From assembly GCA_964477735.1 (NCBI GenBank), contig CAYZFD010000018.1, forward strand, positions 1 to 32,121: a DNA stretch of 32,121 bases, in the 5' to 3' direction. Below are positions 1 to 9,067 of the stretch, piece by piece (within the stretch, counting starts at the first letter, position 1; every line of letters starts with the position of its first letter). A model generated the notes under the pieces. It ran no database searches, was not told where the DNA came from, and worked only from the letters and a program-made list of their open reading frames with translations. A program made the translations under genes and the position numbers. This DNA comes from CAYZFD01 sp964477735. GTDB lineage: Bacteria > Bacteroidota > Bacteroidia > Flavobacteriales > Flavobacteriaceae.

Positions 1-38
1 ATTCATTCAATTTTATTTTTACCAACACTTTTTAGACG

Positions 39-647
39 ATGAAAATTGTCATTGCGAATCGCTCGCATGTTCAATATGCGAAACAAATTTCGGAAACGAT
101 AGCATCCTCAGCTGCTGTTCGCGGCACAGGAATTGCCCGTCGTACGCCCGAGTATATTGCCAAGAAAATGGAAAATGGCAATGCCATTATTGCTCTCGAT
201 GGAGATTTATTTGCTGGTTTTTGCTACATCGAAATATGGGGGCATGGAAAATATGTGGCGCATTCTGGTTTAATCGTAGAACCTAATTATCGAGCTCAGG
301 GACTTGCCAAAGCCATTAAATCGAGAGTTTTTCAACATTCATTGGAGAAATATCCCGAAGCCAAAGTTTTTGGCATCACAACAGGTTTGGCTGTAATGAA
401 AATCAATTATGAACTCGGTTATAAACCTGTAACTTTTTCTGAATTGACAGACGACCCAGAGTTTTGGAATGGTTGTCAAACCTGTAAAAACTATGATGTT
501 TTGACGCGAACCGATCGCAAAATGTGCCTGTGCACAGGGATGCTCTACGATCCCAATCAAAAACAGAGCAAAAAGCCCTTCAATATGAAAGTTTTGGAGC
601 GTTTGAAAAAAATTAAACAACATTTATTTCTAAAAAAACAAGCATGA
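39..647 (+). CDS. GNAT-family N-acyltransferase, first gene of the arginine operon
   Basis: This 202-residue protein has a GNAT fold. The acyl-CoA pyrophosphate-binding motif A is visible as RAQGLAKA (residues 85-92), after the strands around FAGFCYIEIW and AHSGLIVEP. The C-terminal third holds four cysteines in the pattern CxxC-x13-CxC (C146, C149, C163, C165), which looks like a small metal site. Its stop overlaps the argG start as ATGA, so the two are translationally coupled. No argA or argJ is seen elsewhere in the window. By position it is the best candidate for the N-acylation of glutamate that opens arginine synthesis, giving N-acetyl- or N-succinylglutamate; that role is inference. 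The GNAT assignment is firm and the substrate is not. The operon promoter probably lies in or before the 38 bases upstream, where I see no clear signal. Confidence 0.85.
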   Translation: MKIVIANRSHVQYAKQISETIASSAAVRGTGIARRTPEYIAKKMENGNAIIALDGDLFAGFCYIEIWGHGKYVAHSGLIVEPNYRAQGLAKAIKSRVFQHSLEKYPEAKVFGITTGLAVMKINYELGYKPVTFSELTDDPEFWNGCQTCKNYDVLTRTDRKMCLCTGMLYDPNQKQSKKPFNMKVLERLKKIKQHLFLKKQA

Positions 648-1825
648 GTAAACTGGTTTTGGCCTATAGTGGCGGTTTAGACACCTCCTATTGCGTGAAA
701 CACCTCTCTAAAGAGGGTTTCGATGTGCATGCCGTGAGTGTTAATACAGGAGGGTTTTCGGAAGCGGAAACCAAAAACTTAGAATCGAGGGCTTTGGCCT
801 TAGGTGCAGTCTCCTACACACCCATTGATGCTGTGCAATCATTTTATGAGCGCATTGTAAAATATCTGATTTATGGGAATGTATTGAGAAACAATAGCTA
901 TCCACTTTCAGTGAGTGCCGAAAGAATCATTCAGGCAGTAGAAATCATTTCCTATGCCAAAAAAATTGGGGCTAAGCATATTGCTCATGGCAGTACGGGT
1001 GCTGGAAATGACCAGGTGCGTTTTGATATGATTTTTCAAATTCTAGCTCCAGAAATTAACATCATCACGCCAATTCGAGATCAACAACTTTCGAGAGAGG
1101 CCGAAATTGAGTTTCTTAAAAACGAGGGCGTTTCATGGTCGTGGGAAAAAGCACAATATTCCATCAACCAAGGTTTGTGGGGCACTAGTGTTGGCGGAAG
1201 CGAAACTTTAACCTCCAGCCAGCCTCTACCCTCGAAAGCTTATCCTTCTCAACTCAAAAAAGAAGGCAGTGAAAAACTGTCTCTGACTTTTAACAAAGGC
1301 GTTTTGGTGGCTGTAAATGAAGAAAGCAACGACCCTGTGAGCAACATTCAAAAAGTAAATGAAATTGCGTCGGCCTACGCAATTGGTCGCGACATACACG
1401 TCGGTGACACTATCATAGGGATTAAAGGACGGGTAGGATTTGAAGCTGCTGCATCTTTACTCATCATTAAAGCGCATCATTTGCTCGAAAAACATACGCT
1501 AAGCAAATGGCAACAGTTTCAGAAAGAACAACAAGCAAATTTTTATGGAATGTTGTTGCACGAAGGCCATTATCTAGATCCTGTGATGCGGGACATAGAA
1601 GCCTTTATGGCCAACAGTCAACAAGCGGTAAACGGCAAGGTTTTTATTCAACTTCATCCCTATAGATTTACCCTAGACGGCATTGAATCACCCAACGATT
1701 TGATGAATGCCTCTTTTGGAAGCTATGGAGAAATGAACAAAGGATGGAGCGCCGAAGAAGCTAAAGGATTTATCAAACTTACGGCCAATGCCGCAAAAAT
1801 ATACCAACATGTCAATCACAAATAA
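644..1825 (+). CDS. argG: Argininosuccinate synthase
   Basis: ArgG joins citrulline and aspartate using ATP to make argininosuccinate, the penultimate step of arginine synthesis in the cytoplasm. The N-terminal ATP pyrophosphatase loop SGGLDTS is at residues 9-15, and HGSTGAGNDQVRFD follows near residue 115, as expected for the nucleotide- and citrulline-binding region. At 393 residues it has the usual family length. The start codon overlaps the stop of the preceding acyltransferase by four bases, and the 3' end overlaps argC. Nothing looks damaged. Confidence 0.95.
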   Translation: MSKLVLAYSGGLDTSYCVKHLSKEGFDVHAVSVNTGGFSEAETKNLESRALALGAVSYTPIDAVQSFYERIVKYLIYGNVLRNNSYPLSVSAERIIQAVEIISYAKKIGAKHIAHGSTGAGNDQVRFDMIFQILAPEINIITPIRDQQLSREAEIEFLKNEGVSWSWEKAQYSINQGLWGTSVGGSETLTSSQPLPSKAYPSQLKKEGSEKLSLTFNKGVLVAVNEESNDPVSNIQKVNEIASAYAIGRDIHVGDTIIGIKGRVGFEAAASLLIIKAHHLLEKHTLSKWQQFQKEQQANFYGMLLHEGHYLDPVMRDIEAFMANSQQAVNGKVFIQLHPYRFTLDGIESPNDLMNASFGSYGEMNKGWSAEEAKGFIKLTANAAKIYQHVNHK

Positions 1826-2798
1826 AATCAAGGCTGGCGTTGTAGGTGGATCGGGCTATACGGGCGGGGAACTGCTCCGTTTGTTGCTCAATCACCCTCT
1901 TGTTGAAATTGACTTTGTTTATAGCACAACAAGAGCTGGAAAAGCACTGCACACAGCTCATCAAGATTTGTTAGGCCAAACCAACATTAAGTTTAGCCAG
2001 ACCATCAATTCAAATGTTGAGGTGCTTTTTTTGTGTTTGGGGCACGGAAATTCGGGTCGTTTTTTGGCCGAAAATCCCATCAATGACAATACCAAAATCA
2101 TTGATCTTAGCAATGATTTTAGACTTCATGCAGACCATCACTACTTGGGTAAATCCTATGTTTATGGATTGCCTGAATTTCAGAAAAACGCTATCATTTC
2201 TGCTCAAGCTGTAGCCAACCCTGGGTGTTTCGCCACCGCCATCCAACTGGCATTACTGCCACTAGCGGCAAATAAAATGCTAAACCACGCCGTGCACATC
2301 AATGCAGTAACTGGAAGTACTGGCGCTGGTATTTCACCTTCAGATAGCACCCATTTTAGTTGGCGTAACAACAACGTTTCTTGGTATAAACCTTTTACCC
2401 ATCAACATTTGGGAGAAATAGGAGAAACCCTAAAACAATTGCAAGGAGAAGATGTCGAAGTGATGTTTTTGCCAGTTCGTGGAAATTTTACTCGTGGAAT
2501 TTTTGCTACCTGCTACACAAAATTTGAAGGCAGTTTAGATGAAGCGCAAGAACTTTTTGAAAATTACTATGCCCAAACGCCATTTACACAGGTTTCCACT
2601 GCTCCGGTGCATCTAAAACAAGTGGTCAATACCAACAACGGCGTCATTCACCTACACAAACATCAAAACCATCTGCTCATCACTAGCGTCATTGACAACT
2701 TGCTCAAGGGAGCTTCTGGGCAAGCTGTCCAAAACATGAATTTGATGTTTGGATTTGAAGAATCAACCGGACTAAAACTCAAAAGCAGTTACTTTTAA
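1809..2798 (+). CDS. argC: N-acetyl(succinyl)-gamma-glutamyl-phosphate reductase
   Basis: ArgC reduces N-acylglutamyl phosphate to the semialdehyde with NADPH. The Rossmann motif GGSGYTGGELLRLLLNHP lies right after the start. The catalytic cysteine sits in NPGCFATA (C140 counted from 1809), followed by the VTGSTGAG segment. An in-frame ATG lies further upstream at 1788. I prefer 1809 because it puts the usual short N-terminus in front of the nucleotide-binding strand and gives 329 residues; it overlaps argG by 17 bases instead of 38. In this operon the natural acyl group may be succinyl rather than acetyl (see argF'). Confidence 0.93.
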   Translation: MSITNKIKAGVVGGSGYTGGELLRLLLNHPLVEIDFVYSTTRAGKALHTAHQDLLGQTNIKFSQTINSNVEVLFLCLGHGNSGRFLAENPINDNTKIIDLSNDFRLHADHHYLGKSYVYGLPEFQKNAIISAQAVANPGCFATAIQLALLPLAANKMLNHAVHINAVTGSTGAGISPSDSTHFSWRNNNVSWYKPFTHQHLGEIGETLKQLQGEDVEVMFLPVRGNFTRGIFATCYTKFEGSLDEAQELFENYYAQTPFTQVSTAPVHLKQVVNTNNGVIHLHKHQNHLLITSVIDNLLKGASGQAVQNMNLMFGFEESTGLKLKSSYF

Positions 2799-2808
2799 AA
2801 CAAAAAAA

Positions 2809-3600
2809 ATGAAAATCGCCATTATAGGTGCCGGTAATTTAGGTTTGAGCATTGCTAAAGGACTTATTGCCAATAACACCATTACCACATTAAAACTCAC
2901 CAAACGAAATATTTCAAGTATTCAAGATTGGGGGGAATATAAGAACGTGACCGTTACTACAGACAATAGAGCTGCCGTTCGCGAATCCGATATTCTAATT
3001 TTCACCGTGCAACCTGCCCAGTTTGAAGGAATTTTATTAGACGTTAAAGATTTGCTGAACGATAAACACGTGTTAATTTCGGCCATTACAGGTTTTAAAA
3101 TCGAAAGAATGGAAGCCATTATTGGCACCAGACATCACATCATCAGATCCATGCCCAACACAGCGATTTCGGTAGGAAAATCCATGACTTGTCTTTGTGC
3201 TAACGAAACAGGACAAAAAAGATTGGCCCTAGCAGAAGCCATTTTTAATGGACTCGGTACCAGCATCATCATCGAAGAAAAACACATGCGAGCAGCCACC
3301 GTAATTTGTGCAAGTGGAATTGCGTTTTGGATGCGACTCATTCGAGCCACAACCCAGGGCGGTGTGCAATTGGGTTTTGACGCCCACGATGCTATGAAAA
3401 TGTCCATGTACACAGCCATGGGAGCTGCATCACTGCTCATAGAAACCAATTCTCACCCCGAAGAAGAGATCGACCGCGTAACCACCCCACAAGGGTGCAC
3501 CATCGAAGGGTTAAACGAAATGGAGCATCAAGGACTTAGTTCTTCCCTCATTAAGGGTATGGTCGCCTCGTTCGAAAAAATTAATCAAATTGCAAAATAA
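2809..3600 (+). CDS. proC: Pyrroline-5-carboxylate reductase
   Basis: ProC reduces pyrroline-5-carboxylate to proline with NAD(P)H. The N-terminus MKIAIIGAGNLGLSIAKG is a Rossmann dinucleotide motif. The family signature region follows: RSMPNTAISVGKSMT near residue 107 and the helical dimerisation domain with ASGIAFW and the TTPQGCTIEGL segment. The length of 263 residues is normal. It lies between argC and argD with gaps of 10 and 2 bases, so it is clearly part of the arginine operon. No proA or proB is present. The placement suggests that proline synthesis is co-regulated with ornithine synthesis, which is inference. Confidence 0.92.
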   Translation: MKIAIIGAGNLGLSIAKGLIANNTITTLKLTKRNISSIQDWGEYKNVTVTTDNRAAVRESDILIFTVQPAQFEGILLDVKDLLNDKHVLISAITGFKIERMEAIIGTRHHIIRSMPNTAISVGKSMTCLCANETGQKRLALAEAIFNGLGTSIIIEEKHMRAATVICASGIAFWMRLIRATTQGGVQLGFDAHDAMKMSMYTAMGAASLLIETNSHPEEEIDRVTTPQGCTIEGLNEMEHQGLSSSLIKGMVASFEKINQIAK

Positions 3601-3602
3601 CC

Positions 3603-4730
3603 ATGGGACTGTTTGATGTTTACCCCCTCTATGATGTTGAACCCATTGGCGCCCAAGACGTGCATGTTTTTGATGCCCAAGGAAATTCCTATTTAGATTT
3701 ATATGGAGGCCATGCAGTAATTTCTATAGGACATAAACACCCAACCTATATCAACGCCTTAAAATCACAACTCGATCAGATTGCTTTTTATTCTAATGCA
3801 GTACAAAACCCACTACAGCTAACCCTGGCCAAAGAGATCGAAAGCCAATCTTGTTGCAAGGACTATCAATTGTTTTTATGCAATTCAGGTGCCGAAGCCA
3901 ACGAAAACGCACTCAAACTAGCCTCTTTCCACACAGGAAGATCGAGAGTGGTTGCTTTTAAAAACGCTTTTCACGGCAGAACTAGTGCTGCGGTTGCAAC
4001 TACCGATAACCCTTCCATTAATGCCCCTCTCAACATGCAACACGAAGTTACTTTCTTAGCTTTTAATGATTTAGAAGCTTTAGAAAAAGAACTTCAAAAA
4101 AAGGATGTTTGCGCCGTAATTTTTGAAGCCATACAAGGTGTAGGTGGCCTCGACGAACCAAATGAAAACTTTGTTTACGGCATGGAGAAACTCTGTCAAA
4201 AATATGGAAGTTGCCTCATTGCTGATGAAGTTCAAGCTGGATTCGGGAGAACAGGTACATTCTTTGCTTATCAAAAATATCGAATTAGCCCTCACATTAT
4301 TTCCATGGCCAAAGGCATGGGCAATGGCTTTCCGGTGGGTGGCATTTACATTCACCCATCAATCAAGGCCTCCTATGGTTTGTTGGGCACTACTTTTGGT
4401 GGAAATCATTTGGCATGCCGATCGGCATTGGCGGTGTTAGAAGTGTTAAAAAGTGAAAAGTTGCAACAACACGCAGCTGAAATGGGTGAGTATTTTGTTT
4501 TGCAAGCTCAAAAGCTAGTGTCGCAACCTAAAATTAAAGGCCGAGGCCTCATGCTTGGGTTGGCTTTTGATTTTGCAGTGGGCCCACTTAGAAAAAAATT
4601 GATTTTTGATTATAAAATTTTTACTGGAGGCAGTAGCAACAAAAACTTGGTTCGTATTTTGCCTCCACTCATTGTGCAAAAACAGCATTTAGACCAGTTT
4701 TTTGATGCATTAAAAGCCGAAGGCTTGTAA
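3603..4730 (+). CDS. argD: N-acetyl(succinyl)ornithine aminotransferase
   Basis: This is a class III PLP aminotransferase of 375 residues that converts N-acylglutamate semialdehyde to N-acylornithine using glutamate. Visible family features are DLYGGHAVISIGHKHP near the N-terminus, NSGAEANENALKLA (the PLP phosphate region), AFHGRT, the aspartate in IADEVQAGFGRTG, and the Schiff-base lysine K237 in SMAKGMGNGFPVGG. The C-terminal LVRILPPL segment is also typical. It starts two bases after the proC stop. The length and the operon context separate it from general ornithine aminotransferases. Confidence 0.93.
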   Translation: MGLFDVYPLYDVEPIGAQDVHVFDAQGNSYLDLYGGHAVISIGHKHPTYINALKSQLDQIAFYSNAVQNPLQLTLAKEIESQSCCKDYQLFLCNSGAEANENALKLASFHTGRSRVVAFKNAFHGRTSAAVATTDNPSINAPLNMQHEVTFLAFNDLEALEKELQKKDVCAVIFEAIQGVGGLDEPNENFVYGMEKLCQKYGSCLIADEVQAGFGRTGTFFAYQKYRISPHIISMAKGMGNGFPVGGIYIHPSIKASYGLLGTTFGGNHLACRSALAVLEVLKSEKLQQHAAEMGEYFVLQAQKLVSQPKIKGRGLMLGLAFDFAVGPLRKKLIFDYKIFTGGSSNKNLVRILPPLIVQKQHLDQFFDALKAEGL

Positions 4731-4745
4731 AATAAAGAGCTAAAA

Positions 4746-5705
4746 ATGAAGCATTTTATCCATTTAAACGACCTCCCCAATTTTCATCAAAGTGTGACTG
4801 AAGCACTGGAGATGAAAAAAAACCCTCATAAATTCAATACGCTAGGGCAAAACAAAACCTTGGGGTTGCTGTTTTTTAATCCAAGTCTCAGAACTAGACT
4901 CAGCACACAAAAAGCAGCCAAACTACTAGGAATGGATACCATGGTCATGAATTTCTCTAACGAAGCTTGGGCCATTGAATATGAAAATGGCACCATCATG
5001 AGTGGTCTGAGGTCTGAGCATATCAAAGAAGCCGCACAGGTGGTTTCCCAATATTGCGATGCTATTGCCATTCGTGCTTTTGCTACCCTTACAGACAAAG
5101 AAAAAGACGAAGCAGAAGAAGTTTTGGAATCTTTTAAAAAATATGCAACAGTGCCCATCATCAATATGGAAAGTGCCACCGCACATCCACTACAAGCATT
5201 GGCCGACGCGCTCACCCTAAAAGAACTTCAGTTGCCTGCCAAACCTAAAATTGTACTCAGCTGGGCACCACACCCCAAAGCACTCCCCCATGCTGTGGCC
5301 AATTCATTCATTCAGATGATGAATTTTCAAGAAGCTAATTTTGTCATCACACATCCTAAGGGTTATGATCTAAATCCTAAAATCACCCAAAACCATGTTG
5401 TGGAATACGATCAGCAAAAAGCCTTAGAGGGTGCCGACATTGTTTATGTGAAAAATTGGTCTTCCTATAAAGATTATGGTAAAATCTTACGCACCGATGA
5501 TCAGTGGATGATGACAAGAGAAAAATTGGCTCGAACAAATCAAGCTAAGTTTATGCATTGCTTGCCCATTCGAAGGAATGTTGTGGCCAGCGACGATGTT
5601 TTAGACCATAAAGATTCGTTGGTGATTCAACAAGCCAACAACCGTACCTATGCTGCCATGGTGGTTCTCAAAAACCTCTTAACCAATTCCTCTAATGGCC
5701 AATAA
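4746..5705 (+). CDS. argF': N-acylornithine carbamoyltransferase, ArgF' type
   Basis: This transcarbamylase acts on N-acylated ornithine rather than free ornithine, giving N-acylcitrulline. It has 319 residues. The carbamoyl-phosphate loop is FFNPSLRTRLS (residues 43-53), and HCLPIRRNV is near the C-terminus. The segment EAWAIEYENGTIMSG, followed by EH, matches the acetyl/succinylornithine type (I recall DAWPIEFNLGTVMDG in the Xanthomonas enzyme) and not ordinary OTCases. By that remembered alignment, the residue that sets substrate choice is Ser90. It is Glu in the acetylornithine enzyme of Xanthomonas and Pro in the succinylornithine enzyme of Bacteroides fragilis. The acyl group used here is therefore open. 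It overlaps argB by 11 bases. Confidence 0.93.
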   Translation: MKHFIHLNDLPNFHQSVTEALEMKKNPHKFNTLGQNKTLGLLFFNPSLRTRLSTQKAAKLLGMDTMVMNFSNEAWAIEYENGTIMSGLRSEHIKEAAQVVSQYCDAIAIRAFATLTDKEKDEAEEVLESFKKYATVPIINMESATAHPLQALADALTLKELQLPAKPKIVLSWAPHPKALPHAVANSFIQMMNFQEANFVITHPKGYDLNPKITQNHVVEYDQQKALEGADIVYVKNWSSYKDYGKILRTDDQWMMTREKLARTNQAKFMHCLPIRRNVVASDDVLDHKDSLVIQQANNRTYAAMVVLKNLLTNSSNGQ

Positions 5706-6480
5706 AAAACCTTTACATATTGTCAAAATTGGAGGTCATGTTATTGAGCAACCTTTAGAATTGGATTTGTTTTTAAATCATTTCAACGCTCTTAAAGGTT
5801 TAAAGATTTTAGTGCATGGTGGCGGAAAACTCGCTACACAACTGGCCACTAAACTCAATGTTCCAACGCAAATGTTGGATGGTAGAAGAGTAACAGATGC
5901 CGAAACGCTAAAAATCATCACCATGACCTATGCTGGGTATGTCAACAAAAACATTGTAGCGGGCCTACAAGCCAAAAACTGTCAAGCTTTAGGATTCACT
6001 GGCGCCGATGGTAATGCAATTCTGGCTGTAAAAAGAGCGTCTAAACCTGTTGATTATGGCTTTGTTGGGGACATTACACAAGTAAACAGCAATTTATTTC
6101 ATCAGCTTATTGCTTCACAAATTGTTCCTGTGGTTTGCGCCATTACCCATGATGGAAATGGACAATTGCTCAACACCAATGCAGACAGTATTGCAGCCGA
6201 AATTGCCAAGGCGATGAGCGAGCAATATGAAGTTTCTCTACACTATTGTTTTGAGAAAATAGGGGTTCTACAAAATATACAAGATGAATCCTCTCTAATC
6301 GAACAAATCGATAACAAGAAATATCAAGCACTACTAGATGAAAACATCATTGCAGATGGCATGCTTCCAAAAATGAAAAATTGTTTTGAGGCCCTTCAAG
6401 GGGGGGTACATAAAGTTTGCATTGGAAAACCCAAGATGTTGTCTGACTCAAATTTCCCAAAAACAACCCTGACCCTATGA
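5695..6480 (+). CDS. argB: N-acetyl(succinyl)glutamate kinase
   Basis: ArgB phosphorylates N-acylglutamate, the second step of the pathway. It belongs to the amino-acid kinase family, with 261 residues. The conserved lysine-glycine motif is VKIGGHV (K11). The phosphate loop is VHGGGK (residues 40-45), and MLDGRRVTDAETL and the ATP-side GMLPKM are both present. The start lies inside the argF' 3' end (11-base overlap) and the stop overlaps the next start as ATGA, so translation of the three genes is probably coupled. It is somewhat short for the family, which fits the non-hexameric forms. Confidence 0.93.
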   Translation: MANKKPLHIVKIGGHVIEQPLELDLFLNHFNALKGLKILVHGGGKLATQLATKLNVPTQMLDGRRVTDAETLKIITMTYAGYVNKNIVAGLQAKNCQALGFTGADGNAILAVKRASKPVDYGFVGDITQVNSNLFHQLIASQIVPVVCAITHDGNGQLLNTNADSIAAEIAKAMSEQYEVSLHYCFEKIGVLQNIQDESSLIEQIDNKKYQALLDENIIADGMLPKMKNCFEALQGGVHKVCIGKPKMLSDSNFPKTTLTL

Positions 6481-7538
6481 CTCTAGAGCACTTACAAACT
6501 TCGGCAATTTCCCTTCTTAAAAAGCTCATTTCAAAGCCATCATTTTCTGGCGAGGAAAACGATACAGCAACGCTCATCGAAGAATGGCTTCAGGATTATG
6601 GTGTAAAAACAAAACGATCCAAAAACAACGTTTACGCCTATAACAAGGCCTTTGATCCTGAAAAACCAACATTGCTCCTCAACTCACATCACGACACCGT
6701 TAAACCCAACTCCGCCTACACAAGAAATCCTTTTGAAGCCAAAATTGAAGATGGAAAATTATATGGTTTGGGAAGCAATGATGCCGGTGGCGCATTGGTA
6801 AGTTTGCTTAGTGCGTTTGTCTATTTTCATGATCAACCCTGTCAAAATTACAACATCGTTATTGTAGCCTCTGCTGAAGAAGAAAGCTCAGGACCCAACG
6901 GATTAAATAGTGTAATCCCACAACTCTCTCCAATTGACGTGGCTATAGTTGGAGAACCTACACTTCAAAACCTAGCCATCGCCGAAAAAGGCTTGGTCGT
7001 TTTTGACCTCACCATCCACGGAACAGCCGGACATGCTGCACACCCCAACAACGACAATCCCATCATGAAAGTGCCCGAGGTACTAAACTGGCTTGAAAAC
7101 ATTTCATTTGATCGCATTTCAGAAACACTTGGAAAAGTGAAACTTACGGTCACTCAGATCAGTGCAGGCCATCAACACAACGTAATTCCAGCAGCTGTGA
7201 AAATGGTTGTTGACGTGCGCGTCAATGACTTATACTCTAATCAAGAGATTGAAGCGATATTAACAAATCAAGCTCCCTGTGAGGTCAAGGCAAGATCCCT
7301 AAGACTCAACTCATCGTCGATTCCGAAATCGCATCCTTTGGTGCAAGCTGGGGTTGCTTTGGGTAAACAAACTTACGGCTCTCCTACACTTTCAGATCAG
7401 GCTGCATTAAGCTGTCCTTCATTAAAGCTTGGCCCTGGTGATTCTACCCGTTCTCACACTGCTGATGAATATATTTATGTAAATGAAATAAATGAATGTA
7501 TTGATTTGTATATCAATATTTTAAAAAATATAGTTTAA
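6477..7538 (+). CDS. argE: M20-family deacylase, N-acylornithine/N-acylcitrulline deacylase
   Basis: This is a zinc-dependent M20 peptidase-type deacylase of 353 residues. The metal ligands are visible: HxD in NSHHDT (H71, D73), D102 in the SNDAGG loop, the acidic pair in ASAEEES (E134/E135), and a late histidine (H327) in RSHTADEY. The dimerisation domain lies between, around GTAGHAAHPNNDNP. In this operon it would remove the acetyl or succinyl group after the ArgF' step, before argG. Similar enzymes include DapE (succinyl-diaminopimelate), so the substrate rests on the operon context. The start overlaps argB by four bases. Confidence 0.88.
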   Translation: MTLEHLQTSAISLLKKLISKPSFSGEENDTATLIEEWLQDYGVKTKRSKNNVYAYNKAFDPEKPTLLLNSHHDTVKPNSAYTRNPFEAKIEDGKLYGLGSNDAGGALVSLLSAFVYFHDQPCQNYNIVIVASAEEESSGPNGLNSVIPQLSPIDVAIVGEPTLQNLAIAEKGLVVFDLTIHGTAGHAAHPNNDNPIMKVPEVLNWLENISFDRISETLGKVKLTVTQISAGHQHNVIPAAVKMVVDVRVNDLYSNQEIEAILTNQAPCEVKARSLRLNSSSIPKSHPLVQAGVALGKQTYGSPTLSDQAALSCPSLKLGPGDSTRSHTADEYIYVNEINECIDLYINILKNIV

Positions 7539-7554
7539 ATTAAAACATTAAATT

Positions 7555-8841
7555 ATGAAACTTTGGCAAAAATCCACATCTACCCATGAAAAAGTTGACC
7601 AATTTACGGTTGGACAGGACAGGATTTGGGACATCATTTTGGCGCCCTATGACGTGATCGCCTCCAAAGCACACGCCCAAATGTTGGCCAAAGTCGGATT
7701 AATAGAAAAAGCTGAAGCCACGCAACTTTGCAAGGCCTTGGATGAAATCGCACTACAAATTGAGGCTGGTCAATTTAGAATCGAAAATGAATTCGAAGAT
7801 GTTCATTCTAAAATCGAGTATGAGCTCACTCAGAAACTTGGTGATGTGGGTAAAAAAATTCACACTGCACGCTCAAGAAATGATCAGGTTTTGGTGGCTA
7901 CCCAATTGTATTTAAAATCAGCTTTACAAGAAATCAAAATGGGCACCAAAGACCTTTTTGACACTTTACTAGAAAAAGCTGAGACGCATAAAGAGGTGTT
8001 GTTGCCTGGCTACACTCACCTTCAAATTGCTATGCCTTCGTCATTCGGGCTTTGGTTTTCGGCCTATGCCGAAGCTTTAATTGACGATATCTATGTTACT
8101 GAGGCGGCTTATAAAATTGTGGATCAAAACCCGCTGGGCAGTGCTGCCGGATATGGAAGTTCTTTTCCTATAGACCGCGAAATGACAACCAAGGATTTAT
8201 CTTTTTCAACACTTAAATACAACGTAGTTGCTGCACAAATGGGCAGAGGTAAAGTCGAGAAATACACAGCCACAGCTATAGCTGCCATAGCCGCTACGCT
8301 TTCGAGAATCTCGATGGACATCTGCCTCTACATGAGTCAAAATTTCGACTTCGTCTCATTCCCTGATGAACTCACAACAGGATCCAGTATTATGCCTCAC
8401 AAAAAGAACCCTGATGTTTTTGAACTGATTCGAGGAAAATGCAATCATTTACAGGGTCTTCCACATCAATTGAGCTTGCTGATGAACAACTTGCCCAGTG
8501 GATACCATAGAGAAATGCAGCTGGCTAAAGGGATGATTATTGAAGGCATAGAAACACTAAAATCTTGTTTAGACATGATGAATTTCTCTCTTCAACAGAT
8601 CAAAGTAAACCAAAACATTTTGGACGATTACAAATACAATTATTTGTTCACCGTTGAAAAACTAAACGAATTGGTAGCACAAGGCATACCGTTTCGTGAT
8701 GCCTACAAACAAGTGGGCGCAGCTGTTGAAGATGGAAGTTTTAGTCCGAACAAAAACCTTAACCACAGCCATGTGGGCAGTTTAGGCAATTTACAATTGG
8801 AAGCTATTCGAGAAAAAATGAATGCTGCACTTCATTTTTAG
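7555..8841 (+). CDS. argH: Argininosuccinate lyase
   Basis: ArgH splits argininosuccinate to arginine and fumarate, the last step of the pathway. It is a 428-residue member of the fumarase/aspartase superfamily. The signature loop GSSIMPHKKNPD with the catalytic serine (S277/S278) is intact, as are HTARSRNDQV near residue 102 and PGYTHLQIAMP near residue 148. It follows the deacylase after 16 bases and closes the arginine gene block. A further reading frame begins at its stop codon. Confidence 0.95.
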   Translation: MKLWQKSTSTHEKVDQFTVGQDRIWDIILAPYDVIASKAHAQMLAKVGLIEKAEATQLCKALDEIALQIEAGQFRIENEFEDVHSKIEYELTQKLGDVGKKIHTARSRNDQVLVATQLYLKSALQEIKMGTKDLFDTLLEKAETHKEVLLPGYTHLQIAMPSSFGLWFSAYAEALIDDIYVTEAAYKIVDQNPLGSAAGYGSSFPIDREMTTKDLSFSTLKYNVVAAQMGRGKVEKYTATAIAAIAATLSRISMDICLYMSQNFDFVSFPDELTTGSSIMPHKKNPDVFELIRGKCNHLQGLPHQLSLLMNNLPSGYHREMQLAKGMIIEGIETLKSCLDMMNFSLQQIKVNQNILDDYKYNYLFTVEKLNELVAQGIPFRDAYKQVGAAVEDGSFSPNKNLNHSHVGSLGNLQLEAIREKMNAALHF

Positions 8842-9067
8842 TGTATTTTAGCTTTGTGATAGCAAACAAAAAAAGATTACACTTCATAGATGCTTTTCGT
8901 GCTTTTGCCATTTTAATGATGCTGCAAGGGCATTTCATAGACACCTTTTTGGGAAGAGAATACCGACTCAAAACTGATTTTTTTTACAACATCTGGTCTT
9001 ATTGTAGGGGGTTTACGGCTCCAGTTTTTTTCACCATCACAGGCTTTGTTATTTTTTTCTTGCTGCT
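8841..9067 (+). CDS. Membrane acyltransferase, 5' part only (runs into the gap)
   Basis: About 75 residues are visible before the N run. The sequence KRLHFIDAFRAFAILMMLQGHFIDTF and the hydrophobic stretch APVFFTITGFVIFFLL resemble the N-terminus of multi-pass acyltransferases of the heparan-alpha-glucosaminide/DUF1624 or acyltransferase-3 type. Such proteins usually have well over 300 residues, so most of the gene is missing. No ATG is available: GTG at 8841 overlaps the argH stop by one base, and GTG at 8856 gives a more usual short N-terminus and may be the real start. Any reading frame drawn through the N run is an artefact. Confidence 0.6.

Noticed and set aside
4461..4472. GTTGCAAC-like sequence in argD as a second copy of the receptor palindrome
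   Set aside because: Only one half-site matches and it lies inside a coding region.
4826..5215. Antisense frames within argF'
   Set aside because: They lie opposite conserved catalytic segments of the transcarbamylase and show no motif of their own.
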